NCBI GenBank assembly: GCA_029204225.1 | Contig: MU832047.1 | Coordinates: forward strand, 1-64,000 | Source: Diphasiastrum complanatum | Lineage: Eukaryota > Streptophyta > Lycopodiopsida > Lycopodiales > Lycopodiaceae | Reading direction: 5' to 3' | Length of the DNA: 64,000 nt | Shown: positions 31,200 through 42,495 of the stretch, one piece after another | Layout of the letters: every line of letters starts with the position of its first letter | How positions within the stretch are numbered: the stretch's first letter is position 1 | Position numbers and translations under genes: made by a program | The notes under the pieces: model-generated | What the model was told of the DNA's origin: nothing | Seen by the model: only the letters and a program-made list of their open reading frames with translations | Databases searched by the model: none

Positions 31200-32381
31200 A
31201 TGTCTCATATAGGTAGCTCTTCATCTTTATCATTCAGTGAAGCTAGAGTCATTAACAAGTTCAATGGTTCTAACTTCTACATCTGGAAGTTAAAACTTAG
31301 AATGATGCTGATAGATAGAGATCTTTGGGATGTAGTAGAAGGTGCAGACTTGAAACCAAAAGATGGTGATCAAGCAAAGGCCTGGAGGATCAAATATCAG
31401 AAGGCCTTAGCATGTATCACACTCAATCACTCCCAAATATCTCACGTTACCACGTGCAAAACCTCTAAGAAAGCATTGGACTTGTTATCAAGTCTCTATG
31501 AGACTCACGATGTAACCACAAGATTACATCTTAGAAGGAAGTTCTTTACTCTTAGCATGTCTGATTCTACTACCATCACTTCTCACATCAACAGCTTCAA
31601 GTCTTTATTGGATCAATTATCAGCTGTAGGATGTTCTATTCAAGATGATGATGTTGTCATGACCTTGCTTTCTTCTCTTCCAAAGTCGGATGAACACTTT
31701 GTGGTGATGATTTCCACACAACCCGATCTCACTCTTCAAAAGGTGATCGATTATCTTCTTCAAGAAGAAATGCGGAGAAAGACTAGCAGCTTGTCTATCA
31801 AAGACAAATCCATGGCTCTATACACCAAGAAGAAAGACTATTCCAAGGGCAAGAATCAAGTGCAACAACAACAACAGAAGCCTCACACTCAAGGTGAACA
31901 TGGTGGATTGCGCAAGAAGGTTTTCTATAGATATTGCAAGAGAGCCAATCACGACATCAAGGAGTGTCGCATCTGTATCTACAATGAGGCAAAGAAGCAG
32001 CAACAACAGCAGCAACCAGACTCCTCCAGCATGGTGAAATTCAAGGAGTCAGATACACATTTGCTAATGGCTTACAATAGCAGCAGTGAAGATTGTGATA
32101 GTTGGTACCTGGACAGCGGTGCTACCCAACACATGACCTCTCGCAAGGAATGGTTTACCGAGTATATAGCCTACAACAGAGATCAATTTATCTACCTTGG
32201 AGATTCTAGCACCATACGTGTGGAAGGCAAAGGAACAGTGAAGATCACATTCAACAACGATTGGTCCATTTGTGTTCCTAACATCCTTCATGTTCCTCAG
32301 TTGTCAAAGAACCTATTATCACTCTCCAAGATAACTGATGAGGGCTACATTGTTACTTTCTTGAGGAAGATACTACTCTGA
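31200..32381 (+). pseudogene. Copia B gag-protease
   Basis: Open for about 393 codons from MSHIGSSSSLSFSEARVINK. Gag: FNGSNFYIWKLKLRMMLIDR, TRLHLRRKFFTLSMS, DDDVVMTLLSSLPKS. The knuckle reads FYRYCKRANHDIKECRIC, its first Cys replaced by Tyr. A Gln-rich linker precedes the protease signature SWYLDSGATQHMTS (about residues 300-313) and ILHVPQLSKNLLSLSKIT. The frame is lost near 32375, just before the integrase. The start was chosen at 31200, not the upstream Met at 31176, by analogy with gag N-termini. Confidence 0.88.
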
Positions 32382-32389
32382 CTGCATGC

Positions 32390-33320
32390 ACTAGAGTCGT
32401 AAATCTTTACGTACTCTCTAATTCAGTTGCATTAGCTAGTATCTCTAATGAAAATGTAAACAACAGTGTTGTTTTGTGGCATAGTCGATTTGGACACGTG
32501 AATACAATATCACTTTCTTATATGCGTTGTAATAATTTAGTTGATGGGCTAAATTTTCCTTCTTCATTAGATAAGAAATTTTTCTTTTGTGAATCATGCA
32601 TCTATGGTCTAGAAGCAAGTTTTCAAAATCACATTCCATCAAAACAAAGCATGTATTGGATCTTGTACATAGCAATCTCTGTGGTCCAATGCCAACTCCG
32701 TCATTAGGAGATGCAATCTATTTTATCACTTTCATAGATGATTATTCTAGATGGTCTACAGTGATGTTCAAGGCCATGGCTGAGACACAAACGTCTAGGA
32801 AAGTGAAGGCACTCCGAACTGATGGTGGCGGCGAATACCTCTCTAACGAGATGTCCGACTACATGGTTGAATATGGTATTAGAAGATAGTTCACCACTTC
32901 CTATTCACCTCAACAGAACGGAATTGCAGAAAGAAAGAATCGAACTCTTCTCAACTCAGCTAGATCCATGCTACATCAAGCACACCTATCTGCGAAGTTC
33001 TGGGTAGAAGCTACTGCGGCAACTTGTTACGTGCACAACAGATCTAGCACCAAAGTCATCAACAACAAGACTCCTCATGAAATTTTGCATGGGCACAAGC
33101 CTAGTGTCAGCCATTTAAAAATCTTTGGTTGTATATGTTTTGTTCACATTCCTAAACAGCTTAGAAAGAAGCTAGATCATAGGACAAATAAATGTATTTC
33201 ATTGGCTATCTCGATGAACATAAAGCTTATAAAGTTTGTGATTCATCCACCAATGTAGTATTTGTCTCTAGGGATGTAATATTTCAAGAACATACATACT
33301 ATGATTTCAAACAGCCATCA
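32390..33320 (+). pseudogene. Copia B integrase
   Basis: Zinc-binding region VLWHSRFGHVNTISLSYMRC and FFCESCIYGLEA, then after a frameshift near 32610 the core: LDLVHSNLCGPMPTPS (catalytic Asp is Asn), YFITFIDDYSRWSTVMFK, VKALRTDGGGEYLSNEM (second Asp intact), a stop at 32887, and TSYSPQQNGIAERKNRTLLN (Glu intact). The tail has IFGCICFVHIPKQLRKKLDH and, after another shift, YFIGYLDEHKAYKV. A block of about 25 residues expected after WSTVMFK is missing, so the core is shortened. Confidence 0.88.
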
Positions 33321-33579
33321 ATAAATGATGCTATGTCATTTCATCCTATTTTACACAGCACGGATTCTTCCAATGTTGATGTTCCTTCTACAGAATCTGC
33401 AGCTACAACTATAGAAGCCGAGCAGCCGACAATATTTGTCATCAGACCAGACCAAGATAGCAGATATGGAGAAATTCAAGAAGAAGCATCATCGCATTCT
33501 GCTCAACCAAACGGCCGCAAATCCTCATGGACTCAGACAGTTTCTGAGAGGTATGCACCTCAATCATTCTGGAATTCAT

Positions 33580-34720
33580 CAAAAGAACCAGAGACCCTAG
33601 CTGAAGCAATTAACTCCAAGGATGCTGTGAAGTGGCAAGAAGCTATGGAAAGCGAGTACAACTCACTTTTGATGAATCAGACCAAGACACTGGTCGACTT
33701 TCCCACTCACAAGAGAGTTATCGACAACAAATGAATCTTCAAGAATAAGATCAACTCTGATGGTTCCATTGGAAAATGGAAAGCACGACTGGTGGCTAAA
33801 GGATTCACTCAAGTCCAAGGAGTGGATTATCAAGAAACTTTCAGTCTTGTCGTCAAGATGCAGTCAATCAGGACTCTGATTGTGTTAGCAGCTGTGGAAG
33901 ACCTCGAAATACACCAAATGGATGTCAAGACATCATTTCTCAATGACAATGTCGAAGAGGAGCTGTACACCTTCCAACCAAAAGGACTCAAAGTCAAAGG
34001 CCAAGAGCACAAAGTGTGTAAGCTGCGCAAAGAAATCTAAGATCTGAAACAGGATGCAAGAGCATGCTTCGATAAAATCAACTCTGAAGCAACTCTTATC
34101 TCATTCATTTGGGATTTGCAAACAACTCAGCTGACTGTAATGTTTATTCATAGAATATAGGCACCAATTTAGTTCAGATAGCTCTTTACGTAGATGATGC
34201 ATATATTTTGTCTAACGACACTTCTCTTTTGCACACTACAAAGAGTGATCTGTCAAAGGAATTTGACATGACTGATTTAGAAGCTGTTCATTTTTTGTTA
34301 GAAATTCACATTACTAGAGATAGGCTTTAGAAGAATATCTATATTAGCCAGCAGGCATATCTAAAAGGCATTTTAGAAAAATTTCATATGTCTGATTGTA
34401 AACCAATTGATACTCCAATGGATCCAAGCATAGTATTGACTAAACCTTCTTGTGCTGAGACTGATAGTGAAGTACTCGCCCTTATCATTCACTAATCGAT
34501 CTCTAATGTATGCAATGTTATGTACTAGACCAGATTTAGCATACATTGGTAGCACGTTAAGTCAATTCATGTCTAATCCGAGGATCTCTCATTGGAAAGC
34601 ATTGAAGAGAGTGATGAGATATATTCAAGGAAGTTTAGATCACATCTTATATTATGATGAAAATGCTATCAACCCACTTCGACTCAGATTGGGGAGGAAC
34701 AGTCTCTACTAGAAAATCTA
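33580..34720 (+). pseudogene. Copia B reverse transcriptase
   Basis: Starts PETLAEAINSKDAVKWQEAM, then a stop at 33732 and GKWKARLVAKGFTQVQGVDY, IRTLIVLAAVEDLEIHQMDV, HKVCKLRKEI. An RT stretch of about 40 residues is disrupted near 34040-34170; the polymerase box ALYVDDAYILSND remains (about 34181-34216), followed by SDLSKEFDMTDLEAVHFLLE and, in another frame, TRPDLAYIGSTLSQFMSNPR. Several stops. Active-site YVDD is retained but the protein could not be made whole. Confidence 0.88.
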
Positions 34721-35080
34721 CCTCAGGGTTCTGTTTCTATTTGGCAGGGGGACCGATTTCGTGAAATTCAAGAAAGCAGAAATCAGTTGTGCTTTCTTCG
34801 ACCGAGACATAGTACATCGCAGCATGTCAAGCTTAAAAAGAAACTGTATGGATCAAGTTATTACTTCACGACTTACATTACACTCAGTTTTATGCTACCA
34901 CCATTCTGTGTGACAACATGAGCTGTATTTTACTGTCACTAAATCCAAGATTTCATGGCAAATCCAATCACATAAAAATTCAATATCATTTCATTCGGGA
35001 GAAACTTCCCAGGATCAAGCATTAGAAGTTCTTCAACATGCTGAACCTGACGAAGATACCAAGGCACCAACCGTGACCTT
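34720..35080 (+). pseudogene. Copia B RNase H remnant
   Basis: Strongly decayed: text resembling the RNase H blocks appears in broken frames (forward near 34720-34790, and HKNSISFHSGE near 34970). It ends before the polypurine tract. Confidence 0.6.
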
Positions 35081-35089
35081 AAGGGGGAT
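35081..35089 (+). other. Polypurine tract, copia B
   Basis: AAGGGGGAT directly before the LTR start TGTTGGAAATTAAGC. Confidence 0.9.
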
Positions 35090-36451
35090 TGTTGGAAATT
35101 AAGCCCACAGTTGTCTCCTTGGTGAATGACTAATTTCTATTTCATGATTCTTCCTACATGTTTATTGATCATTGATCTAGGGTCAGGTGAAACCAACTTT
35201 GGTTCTATGTCTGCTCATCTGATACATGCAAGAATCACAAACTTAGATAGCCAATCTATTTGAAGAACGTCTGGTAACCAATCCTATCATAATTTCAAGT
35301 TTAGATGTTAAGCTCAATAACTTTAAGTCATTGAAGACTTGGCCATCTTCAACAACTTCCACGAAATTAACATTTAGAACAAGTCTACAGAAATACATTA
35401 CTTTTTCGACAATCTGTAGAAATACACTACGTTTTCAACAACTTTGGCTTTTTTTTTTTTTTTTTTTTTTTTCGCATTTCCCTGAAATGCGACACTTGCA
35501 TAGTTCAAAAGTTTGTGCAATTCAAAAGTTTAATTGTTTTCAACACCTTCGACTTTTTTGCATTTTTTCGAAAAATACGAAAAGGCAGAAAATTCCCGAA
35601 GGTCATCTATTTTCATGAGTTAAACTGTCTTAAAGACACATTCGCCTTTTTAAGGGCACCTTCAGCTTTTTGCAAAAAATATGAAGAGAGAGAAAAAAAA
35701 TCCCAAAGATCATCCAATATAAACGAGGAACGTTCCGGTGACATCCTCGTCTGCATCAACAATAATGATTCATTGACCGTATATACTATGTATAGTTGTC
35801 ACAAAAGTCATATACTTCCAAGTACAACGACCTTTCTAATTAGGTGACAAGCATTCAATATAATTAATACACGGATGAAATCTATAAATAGATCATCCAA
35901 ACACAGATTATTGGTTGCTCCATCCATGAGACACATTTTTGGTTGTAATTGCTATTTGTATTGTGCTTCAGTGTAATATAACAACAACACATTTTTATCT
36001 GTGTACAACGTAGATGAATGCTTGTTGTGATTGAATGCACTTTCATTGTTGTTTGATCGCGCTTGTTTACTCACTCTGATCAGAACACGGACGTCTACGA
36101 CTCCTCAGTTTCTGATCAGACAATGGCTGTCTTTGACGCCTGAGGAACTCGCGATATCATACTGCTCTTCCATTCATTTTAGAACTATACTTCACATTGT
36201 ATCTGGTTTCAGTAGTACCACACACAAACCATCTCTAATCTCTTCAGTGGACTGTACTCTTGTTTTAGAGTATGAACTAATTTTTAAGATCCTATAGGGC
36301 AATCAGAAACATAAAGCTGTGATTATTTTTAGCATAAGTTGGTCTATTAGACCGTTTTGCACCTAGCAGCCGATTAGAACAGGAGAGCCGTTCCGCAATA
36401 TTCCTGCTCTCTTCTCCGTTCTCGTTCTTCCTATCTCTCTTATCCCATTAG
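35090..36451 (+). repeat. 3' LTR of copia B (about 1.36 kb)
   Basis: From TGTTGGAAATTAAGC to about CTTATCCCATTAG, the end set by comparison with 31133. A T23-like run (about 35449-35472) and hairpin-forming TTTTCGC blocks lie in the first half. The first 1249 bases recur inverted at 28908-30197. Confidence 0.88.
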
Positions 36452-37144
36452 TCTCTTGACAAAAAGAATGCTGAAAAGAACAAGCAAGAGACTCTCGGTT
36501 ACACAGGGCTATCTTGATAATCTGATGTGACTTTGAAGTGTTGCCAAGAAGCGTGCCGATATCAACCAATAAGTTCTTGGTTTTACGCAAGCAAATGCTG
36601 ATCCATGCCTTTCCAAGAATCAAGCGTCAAAGTTGAGGCATTGTAGTGGGACCTACAACACTACAGGGAGAGGATAATGTTAGCTAATGGCATGCCCCTG
36701 AGGTAGAGCTGAGTATGAGAGCACATGAATCATAAGCGCTAGGCTAAAATGAATATTCTGTGAGCCCCATGGTATTCCCTGAAAGATGGATAGCCATGTG
36801 GGAGCTAATAATTTAGACTCTCTCAACTTGAGTTATGTTTTTAATAGAGGCCTCCTATTATCAAGTAAGAGGTGGAACACATAATTATAGATTGGGATTC
36901 ACTTAGTTGCAAGAGGTGGACTCCAAAATAAGATACAATTGAGTTCTATAGCGCGTGGGTATAGATAGAGGCCTCCATCACGAGTTTCATAGCATGTGTT
37001 ATGTATCGAAATGTTGTTGCTCTTTGAATTGAAGATTCTACTACTTGCATTTCCTTCCATGCTCCATCTTCATGCATATAATTTGGGTACTGATGTACGA
37101 ATGTGTTTGTTGTTGCTAATTCTTTCTTAAAGATTGGTTTGGGA
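36452..37144. other. No gene seen
   Basis: Sequence between the copia B LTR and the hairpin repeats. No motif or repeat partner was recognised. Confidence 0.35.
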
Positions 37145-37433
37145 TTAGTATCAGGTAGATGTGCAGGGCTTAGAAGCTGATCCATCATTCTACTCAGTTC
37201 AGATGCTTCTTAGTTATCGGCTCCATGAGAAGTTCTTCTTACAACTGTTGAGTGATAGTTGTAAGAAGCACTTTGTAGGATTCCCATTTGTGTTAGTATC
37301 AGGTAGATGTGCAGGACTTGGAGATTGATCTACCATTCGATTGATTTCCAATGTTTTTCGATTTTTGGCTCCCTGAGGAGTTTTTCTTACAACTGTTGAG
37401 TGATAGTTGTAAGAAGCACTTTGTAGGTTTTGA
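37145..37433. repeat. Two ~145-bp tandem copies, each with a hairpin
   Basis: Copies at about 37147-37285 and 37294-37433 both start TTAGTATCAGGTAGATGTGC and end AAGAAGCACTTTGTAGG. Each ends in a hairpin: TTCTTACAACT, loop GTTGAGTGAT, AGTTGTAAGAA (stem 11-12 bp). The hairpin arms are perfectly conserved while the middle of the unit has diverged. Confidence 0.88.
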
Positions 37434-37829
37434 GATTTCAGTTAGAGGTTGTTTTGTTGATGTTCTGTGATTTCAGTAGGAGTAGATTTAGTTTAGTTCC
37501 CTGATGTTTTTGTAGATTAGATTAATAATAATCTGCAGTCTGTAACAATAAAGCAAGAACTGAAGCAGTCTGTAGAATGTAGAAAATCGAGTTTCTGACA
37601 AATCCTATATCCAAGATGAGCTACCATTGTCAATCAAGGACCGACATCAGGTTGTCGTTGTGCCTTTGACAGGCGGGTACAACACCATTATACTACCATT
37701 ATACTACAAAACAGATTCCGTGACTGAGCCATTGCATATAGATTTGTAGCCACGTGAATCCTTGCCAAATTAAATCTTTGTCAGACAGTATCGAGCTAAC
37801 ATTCAGATAGAGAACAATTGCTAAACATT
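37434..37829. other. No gene seen; probable decayed copia pol
   Basis: Between the hairpin repeats and the RNase H remnant. No clear RT motif could be read. Confidence 0.35.
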
Positions 37830-38227
37830 GTCAAGCGAAAGCTGTGACAGCCGAGTAGATGCCATCCGTAGTAGGAACATTCATGAGAGATCCTACTGCA
37901 ACATGGCTGGTCATTGGTAAGTAGGTTCTGTGAGGCAGAATCACTGCTAGCTGACAAAGAAGATGCCAGCGCAAACAACTATCAATGGATAATACATCCG
38001 TCATTTGTTTGATGAAGGATCTAGTGTTTCATTCCAGGACGAAACACATTTCTATCAGATATCATCTGATAAGAGATCTAGTTGAGAAAGACAAGCTGAA
38101 GACCGAGTTTGTTCCAACGAAGCATATGGTGGCTGATATCTTCACAAAGCCTCTTGACAAGGCAATTTTTGAGAAACAACATGCAAGCTTAGGAATCAGA
38201 AAAATACCAGGTTTGAGAGGGAGCTGA
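37830..38227 (+). pseudogene. Copia RNase H C-terminus of a C-family element
   Basis: From 37985 open: MDNTSVICLMKDLVFHSRTK, HISIRYHLIRDLVEKDKLKT, FVPTKHMVADIFTKPLDKAI, ending KIPGLRGS and a stop that overlaps the LTR start. The GLRGS codons themselves are the polypurine tract (GAGAGGGAGC). Upstream sequence is frameshifted RNase H. The earlier pol is missing. Confidence 0.85.
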
Positions 38228-39381
38228 AGAAACTAAGAGTTTCTATCTTTCAAAGCCTTAGTATTTTTCCTTAGTTTTTTCCTTTGCTATTTTTTTTTCC
38301 TGACTGTTGCATTTTGACATTTTTGAATTGTTTCTTCGCATAGTTCACATTTTTGGGTCATGAGAAAAATGCATCACTAAGTCTCAAACACTTAGAAAAT
38401 AACTTTGACCAATTTTCCCGACACTGTCGCATTTTTCGCTTTTTGGAAAAATGCAACTTCCTTGAAAATGCCTTAGAAAACTTTTTAGGCCTACTGTCGA
38501 GTTTTTCGCTTTTTCGCCCTTTGGGAAAAAGCGACACTGTCGCATTTTTTGCCTTAAAAAAAAAGGGGACACTGTCTCCAAATGTCTTAGAAATGTGTTT
38601 AGGCCTATTGTCGGGTTTTTCGCTTTTTCGCCCTTTGGGAAAAAGCGACATTGTCCGATTTTTCGCCTTTCGAGAAAAAGCAACACTGTGCCAAATGCCT
38701 TCCGGATAAAAGTGAAGGTGCCCTTGAAAAAGCGACATTGCCCTTGAAAAGGCGACACTGCCCTTAAAATTGCAAAAGTGTCTTTTGGGATAATGTGAAG
38801 GTTTGCGGCGTGAAGGCAGGGTGTAACGGACATAATGCAGCTAATGCACGGAGGACACCTACGGGAAATTAGAATCAGTTTTGAGTAAGCCTAATGCATT
38901 TCTTTTCATTAGATCTTTTAACATAATTAGTTCCCTGGATTGATCACATAAGAAGGAGATCACAGATACAGACTAATACAGTCACAAACACAGAAGAGAT
39001 AGCTCCAGAGTGAGTTTTATAGATTAGCAGTAGCTAGTCATATTATTCGTGAGAGAAAACATTTCTCTTGCACCAATGCGCTGATCTGAAAAATAGATAG
39101 CGCTCAAAAAAATATTGTAAATTCAGCTCTGAATATAGAAGTGGTTTTCTCAATGCTCTGTTCTGTGATATATATGATCCGCAATATTGGAATGCATGTT
39201 AGCAGTAGATATCTTTCTGTTGTTGTTTTACTCAACATTATTTGTTGTTTACAAGTTTAATTTAACAACAGATCGTCAGAAGCGATCTAGGGCTTGGAAG
39301 AGAATTAGATTGCAGTCAGTAGCAGTAGCTACTCCTGCCAAGTCAAATCTATCAGACCTTCATCCCTGGGAATTTCCATCA
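38225..39381 (+). repeat. LTR of a C-family copia (1157 bp)
   Basis: It runs from TGAAGAAACTAAGAG to GAATTTCCATCA and aligns with 16859-17996. It has pol end and polypurine tract on its left and a primer site on its right. A block of about 118 bp (TTAGGCCTACTGTCGAG..., about 38470-38587) is repeated at about 38588-38705. Confidence 0.88.
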
Positions 39382-39382
39382 G

Positions 39383-39393
39383 TGGTATCAGAG
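39383..39393 (+). other. Primer binding site, C-family
   Basis: TGGTATCAGAG one base after the LTR end; the internal domain that follows breaks off within about 150 bases. Confidence 0.85.
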
Positions 39394-39528
39394 TGTCTGA
39401 CGTTTCAATTTCTCAATTGTTTATCTCTGGTTCTGAGCACTTTCTCAGGACGCTTTGCCACGTAAGAACAACACGACACTTTCAATTTTCTTCTCACCAT
39501 GAACACTATGCAGATTGAAGTAACTACT

Positions 39529-39777
39529 CTACTTGGCCAGCCAGTCCTCGACGACTGCAGGTTTTTTCTCCTTCTTCTCACCCGCAGAAACCTTCGGTTG
39601 AAAATCGAGATTGGGTGAAGACATCAATTTGACTTGATTCAACAGAATCTCCATTTGCTGATCTCTCATCTGATTATGATTATTCATATCATTGAGCACC
39701 ATACTCAACTGCTGACAAATCACTATATAAGATGACGCACCTGGATTCGTAGCTTGATTTGAAGTTTCTTCGGCCAT
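39529..39777 (-). pseudogene. Possible gag N-terminal fragment
   Basis: Open minus-strand frame MAEETSNQATNPGASSYIVI... with a Gln/Met-rich helix (MRDQQMEILLNQVKLMS) and a Lys-rich end before VEDWLAK. The layout resembles the N-terminus of gypsy H gag, but there is no core gag motif. Host origin cannot be excluded. Confidence 0.3.
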
Positions 39778-39822
39778 CTCGATATATCTATCCTGGAAAT
39801 TACTAAATTTAATTAATATCAC

Positions 39823-41100
39823 ATTAACTCATAGTGAAGTACAGTTGACCAAAATCGATTGAAATTGACTCCAGCATAGTCAAATCACTATTTTTAGTCA
39901 ATTTCGGGGAACTAGCTATGGTGGCCTAGTTTTGTGGAGTAAAACCACGGATTTTTCTCTACAGTTGACGAAATTGGGCACTGTAAAGTGCTACTTAGTT
40001 TGATTCCACATAGGCCAAGCTAATCCCAGAAGGGTGGAGCCAGCCATGAAGCACAAAAGAAGAAATTAATCTCTCTCTTAAGCTATGGTAATAATGACTA
40101 GCTAGGGTTTACAGAGGGGAAGTGTTGGATCTTTCCGCACACAACAGTTCTTTTTTATCTGTAAATTGCTAGTGGTGAGTGCCCAAGCATGATGGAACTG
40201 AGACTATGGTCGTGGACAACCATGGAAAAATAGAGGCACAAATGGCAGTTAGATGAGAAAACCATACTCATGGGCTAGGGTTTCTAGCATGAAATTGATG
40301 GATCTTCCATTGTCGAAGACCATTCCTTGAGTTGTCAATGCATGATGGAGGTGCCCTGGTTTGTGCAATATGTTATTCAGTGGCCGCAACCAACAAGAGA
40401 GGAAATTCGGTGGAAGCAGGGCGGCCTTGGGAAAGCCATCCATAGCTTGCAAAAAGAGAGCAAGAAAAAAACATTGAAGGAGGAGCTCGAGGCAGCTCGC
40501 ACGTGCCCAACCGAAGGAGGTTGTAGCATTTCAAAGGGGTCTGTGCATCTAAGTGCGTGGTTAGCACATAATATGAAAATCATTGGATCGGGCCCTATGG
40601 AGATCGATGGCTGAGATTGATTTCTCGGGGAGAAGTCTCGGCCACAGGATTGAAGTCAGCCATTGGATTGGGCTTGAAGTGGACCTGAAGGTCATAGAAG
40701 TGCAAGGTGCACTTCCTTTTCATTAAAAATTTTCAGTTCAAATTGGCATTTCTTTATCAAGAAACTTTATTACGAAGTTTCAGTTCAAATTTGCAAGTCA
40801 TTTTTGAATGGGCCTAACTAAGGCTAGAAGGCACCTTTTATGGCCATCCTTGGGCCAAAATGACCCCTGAAACTGGCTGTTTAGAGTCAGCAAATATAAC
40901 AACGTCACCAAGCAAGGAGAAATGTGTTTCAGAGGGTTTTCATCACCATTCCACTTTTGGTTGGTTAGACTTGTTACAGGGTGGTACAATGAGGCATTAT
41001 CGCTTCAGAATCATTATTACTTACTTCTAACAAGGTAACAAAGTGTTTGAAAGCGGTAAATGTAGCGTGGAGGTGAATGATAGCGGATTTCTGTAGAAAG
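39823..41100. other. No gene assigned
   Basis: Contains short direct repeats (TTCAGTTCAAATT near 40732 and 40781) and open frames without motifs on both strands. Possibly the LTR of gypsy F or of the gag-like fragment to its left; no second copy was found. Confidence 0.3.
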
Positions 41101-42495
41101 CTAGTTTCGACAACAAAAGTGCAGTTTGGCGGTGTGACTACTCATCATTGGTGACAATTTTGAGAGCGCAATTTTGACAACTTTGATGGAGAAATGGGAG
41201 GTGTGGGAGAAACATGAGTGGAAATAGGGATGGAGACAGTTTGTCCAAATGAGAGAATGGGTGGAACAGAGGGGAACTGGAGGGTGGTGTGGAGTACGGA
41301 AGGTGAAGATGGGGTTTGAAGTGGTCTGGCGTAGCGGTGAAAAATTGATAACCTGCATCCACGCCATAGTGTCTGGAGACAACTGGGAATTAACAAGATT
41401 GAACTGGAGAGGGAGAGAAGTGGGAACAGGAGTAATGGAAAATGCGATAGTAATGGAAGGGGTGGTGGAAGATGGAACAGAGAGAGAAGTAGTATCGATG
41501 TAGGAGATGGGTATGGAAACAGAAGCAGCAATTGTGGGTGGAACAAAATGAAGAGGAGCGACAACAGAAACGGGAGGAGGAGGTTGTACAGAAGAGAAAG
41601 TGGTGGTGGTAGATATTGGAGCTATTATTGGTGTGGTGATGGTGGTGCGACGTCTGGTGGTAGGTGGAGATGAGGAGGAAGGGACACTGCAACACATTCT
41701 TTTGCTGGCCATCGTGTCAGTAACTGCAGGTTGAGCATATGTGGAAGCAGAAGATGGAGGATAGAGGTTAGTATGTGACACGATGGATAATAGAATACTG
41801 GAACGGCAGAAACTGCGCACTTTCGTCTCGAGCACAAACAAAGTTACACAATAGGGGGCCTGCTGCGATATGCTCACATGTGTTGGGTTTGATGGAGTGG
41901 ATGAGGAAGGCATGCCAGTCGTATAGCACAACCGTGGGGCCAGGGAATCCCAGGAAGGACTCCATAATCTGACTCAGTAGCGTGGACTGGATTCTGTCCT
42001 TGTGAAATGTTGAAAGAACCAGAAAGTTGTTCAACAGATGCACAGCCGTCTGAATGACTGGTTCTGTGATAGCCTCTATCAGGTACTCGTTGTTAGTTTG
42101 GGTTGGAATTTCTGGTGCAGTCTGGACGACGAAAGGTTTTATCAGAGCTTTTGCCTGACAATGAGAGATAGGCTGGCGGTCACCGGACATAATGCCGACA
42201 GTGACCATCGAGTCCGCGTTAATCTGTACCTTGTACATGTGGTACCCTGGTACAAAAAGTGAAAACGTGACTTCGACGCGTCCCAGGTGGTGTAAATGTG
42301 AAGGGCGAGGCCCATGTTAATGTCAGAGCTAAAAAGCGTCGGGTAAAGGCCCATTGCTTCAAGAAGTGAGCCCGCAGTCTGGAGCCATGGTTTAATCAGG
42401 GCTTCAGAAGGCAAGGGCCAAATCTGGGTGGCTAATGATTTTTCTCTCTGGATAACCTGCTTGGTGCCAGAGTCGTCAGAAGATGAGGAGGACAT
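41101..42495 (-). pseudogene. Extra ORF downstream of gypsy F pol, unknown function
   Basis: It starts MSSSSSDDSGTKQVIQREKS at 42495, continues LPSEALIKPWLQTAGSLLEA and HIYTTWDASKSRF, shifts frame near 42250, then reads MYKVQINADSMVTVGIMSGD, YLIEAITEPVIQTAVHLLNN, FLGFPGPTVVLYDWHAFLIH, CEHIAAGPLLCNFVCARDES to a stop at 41768. Beyond it the sequence encodes very Ser/Thr/Pro-rich text to 41101. The N-terminal part looks globular, without TM segments. It lies on the same strand as gypsy F pol and downstream of it once copia D is removed, the place of the extra ORF in Tat-lineage gypsy elements. I do not recognise the domain. Confidence 0.5.

Larger units (their letters stand above)
31136..36451 (+). 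mobile_element. Copia B, full-order element, decayed
   Basis: Plus strand: primer site, gag, protease, integrase, RT, RNase H, polypurine tract (35081-35088) and a complete 3' LTR. All pol domains are recognisable but broken by frameshifts and stops. Only the end of the 5' LTR is in place. Confidence 0.88.

Noticed and set aside
38340-38840. Overlapping plus and minus ORFs in the C-family LTR as genes, or the repeats as a CRISPR array
   Set aside because: They are translations of hairpin-rich LTR sequence; repeats are adjacent, unequal and palindromic without regular unique spacers.
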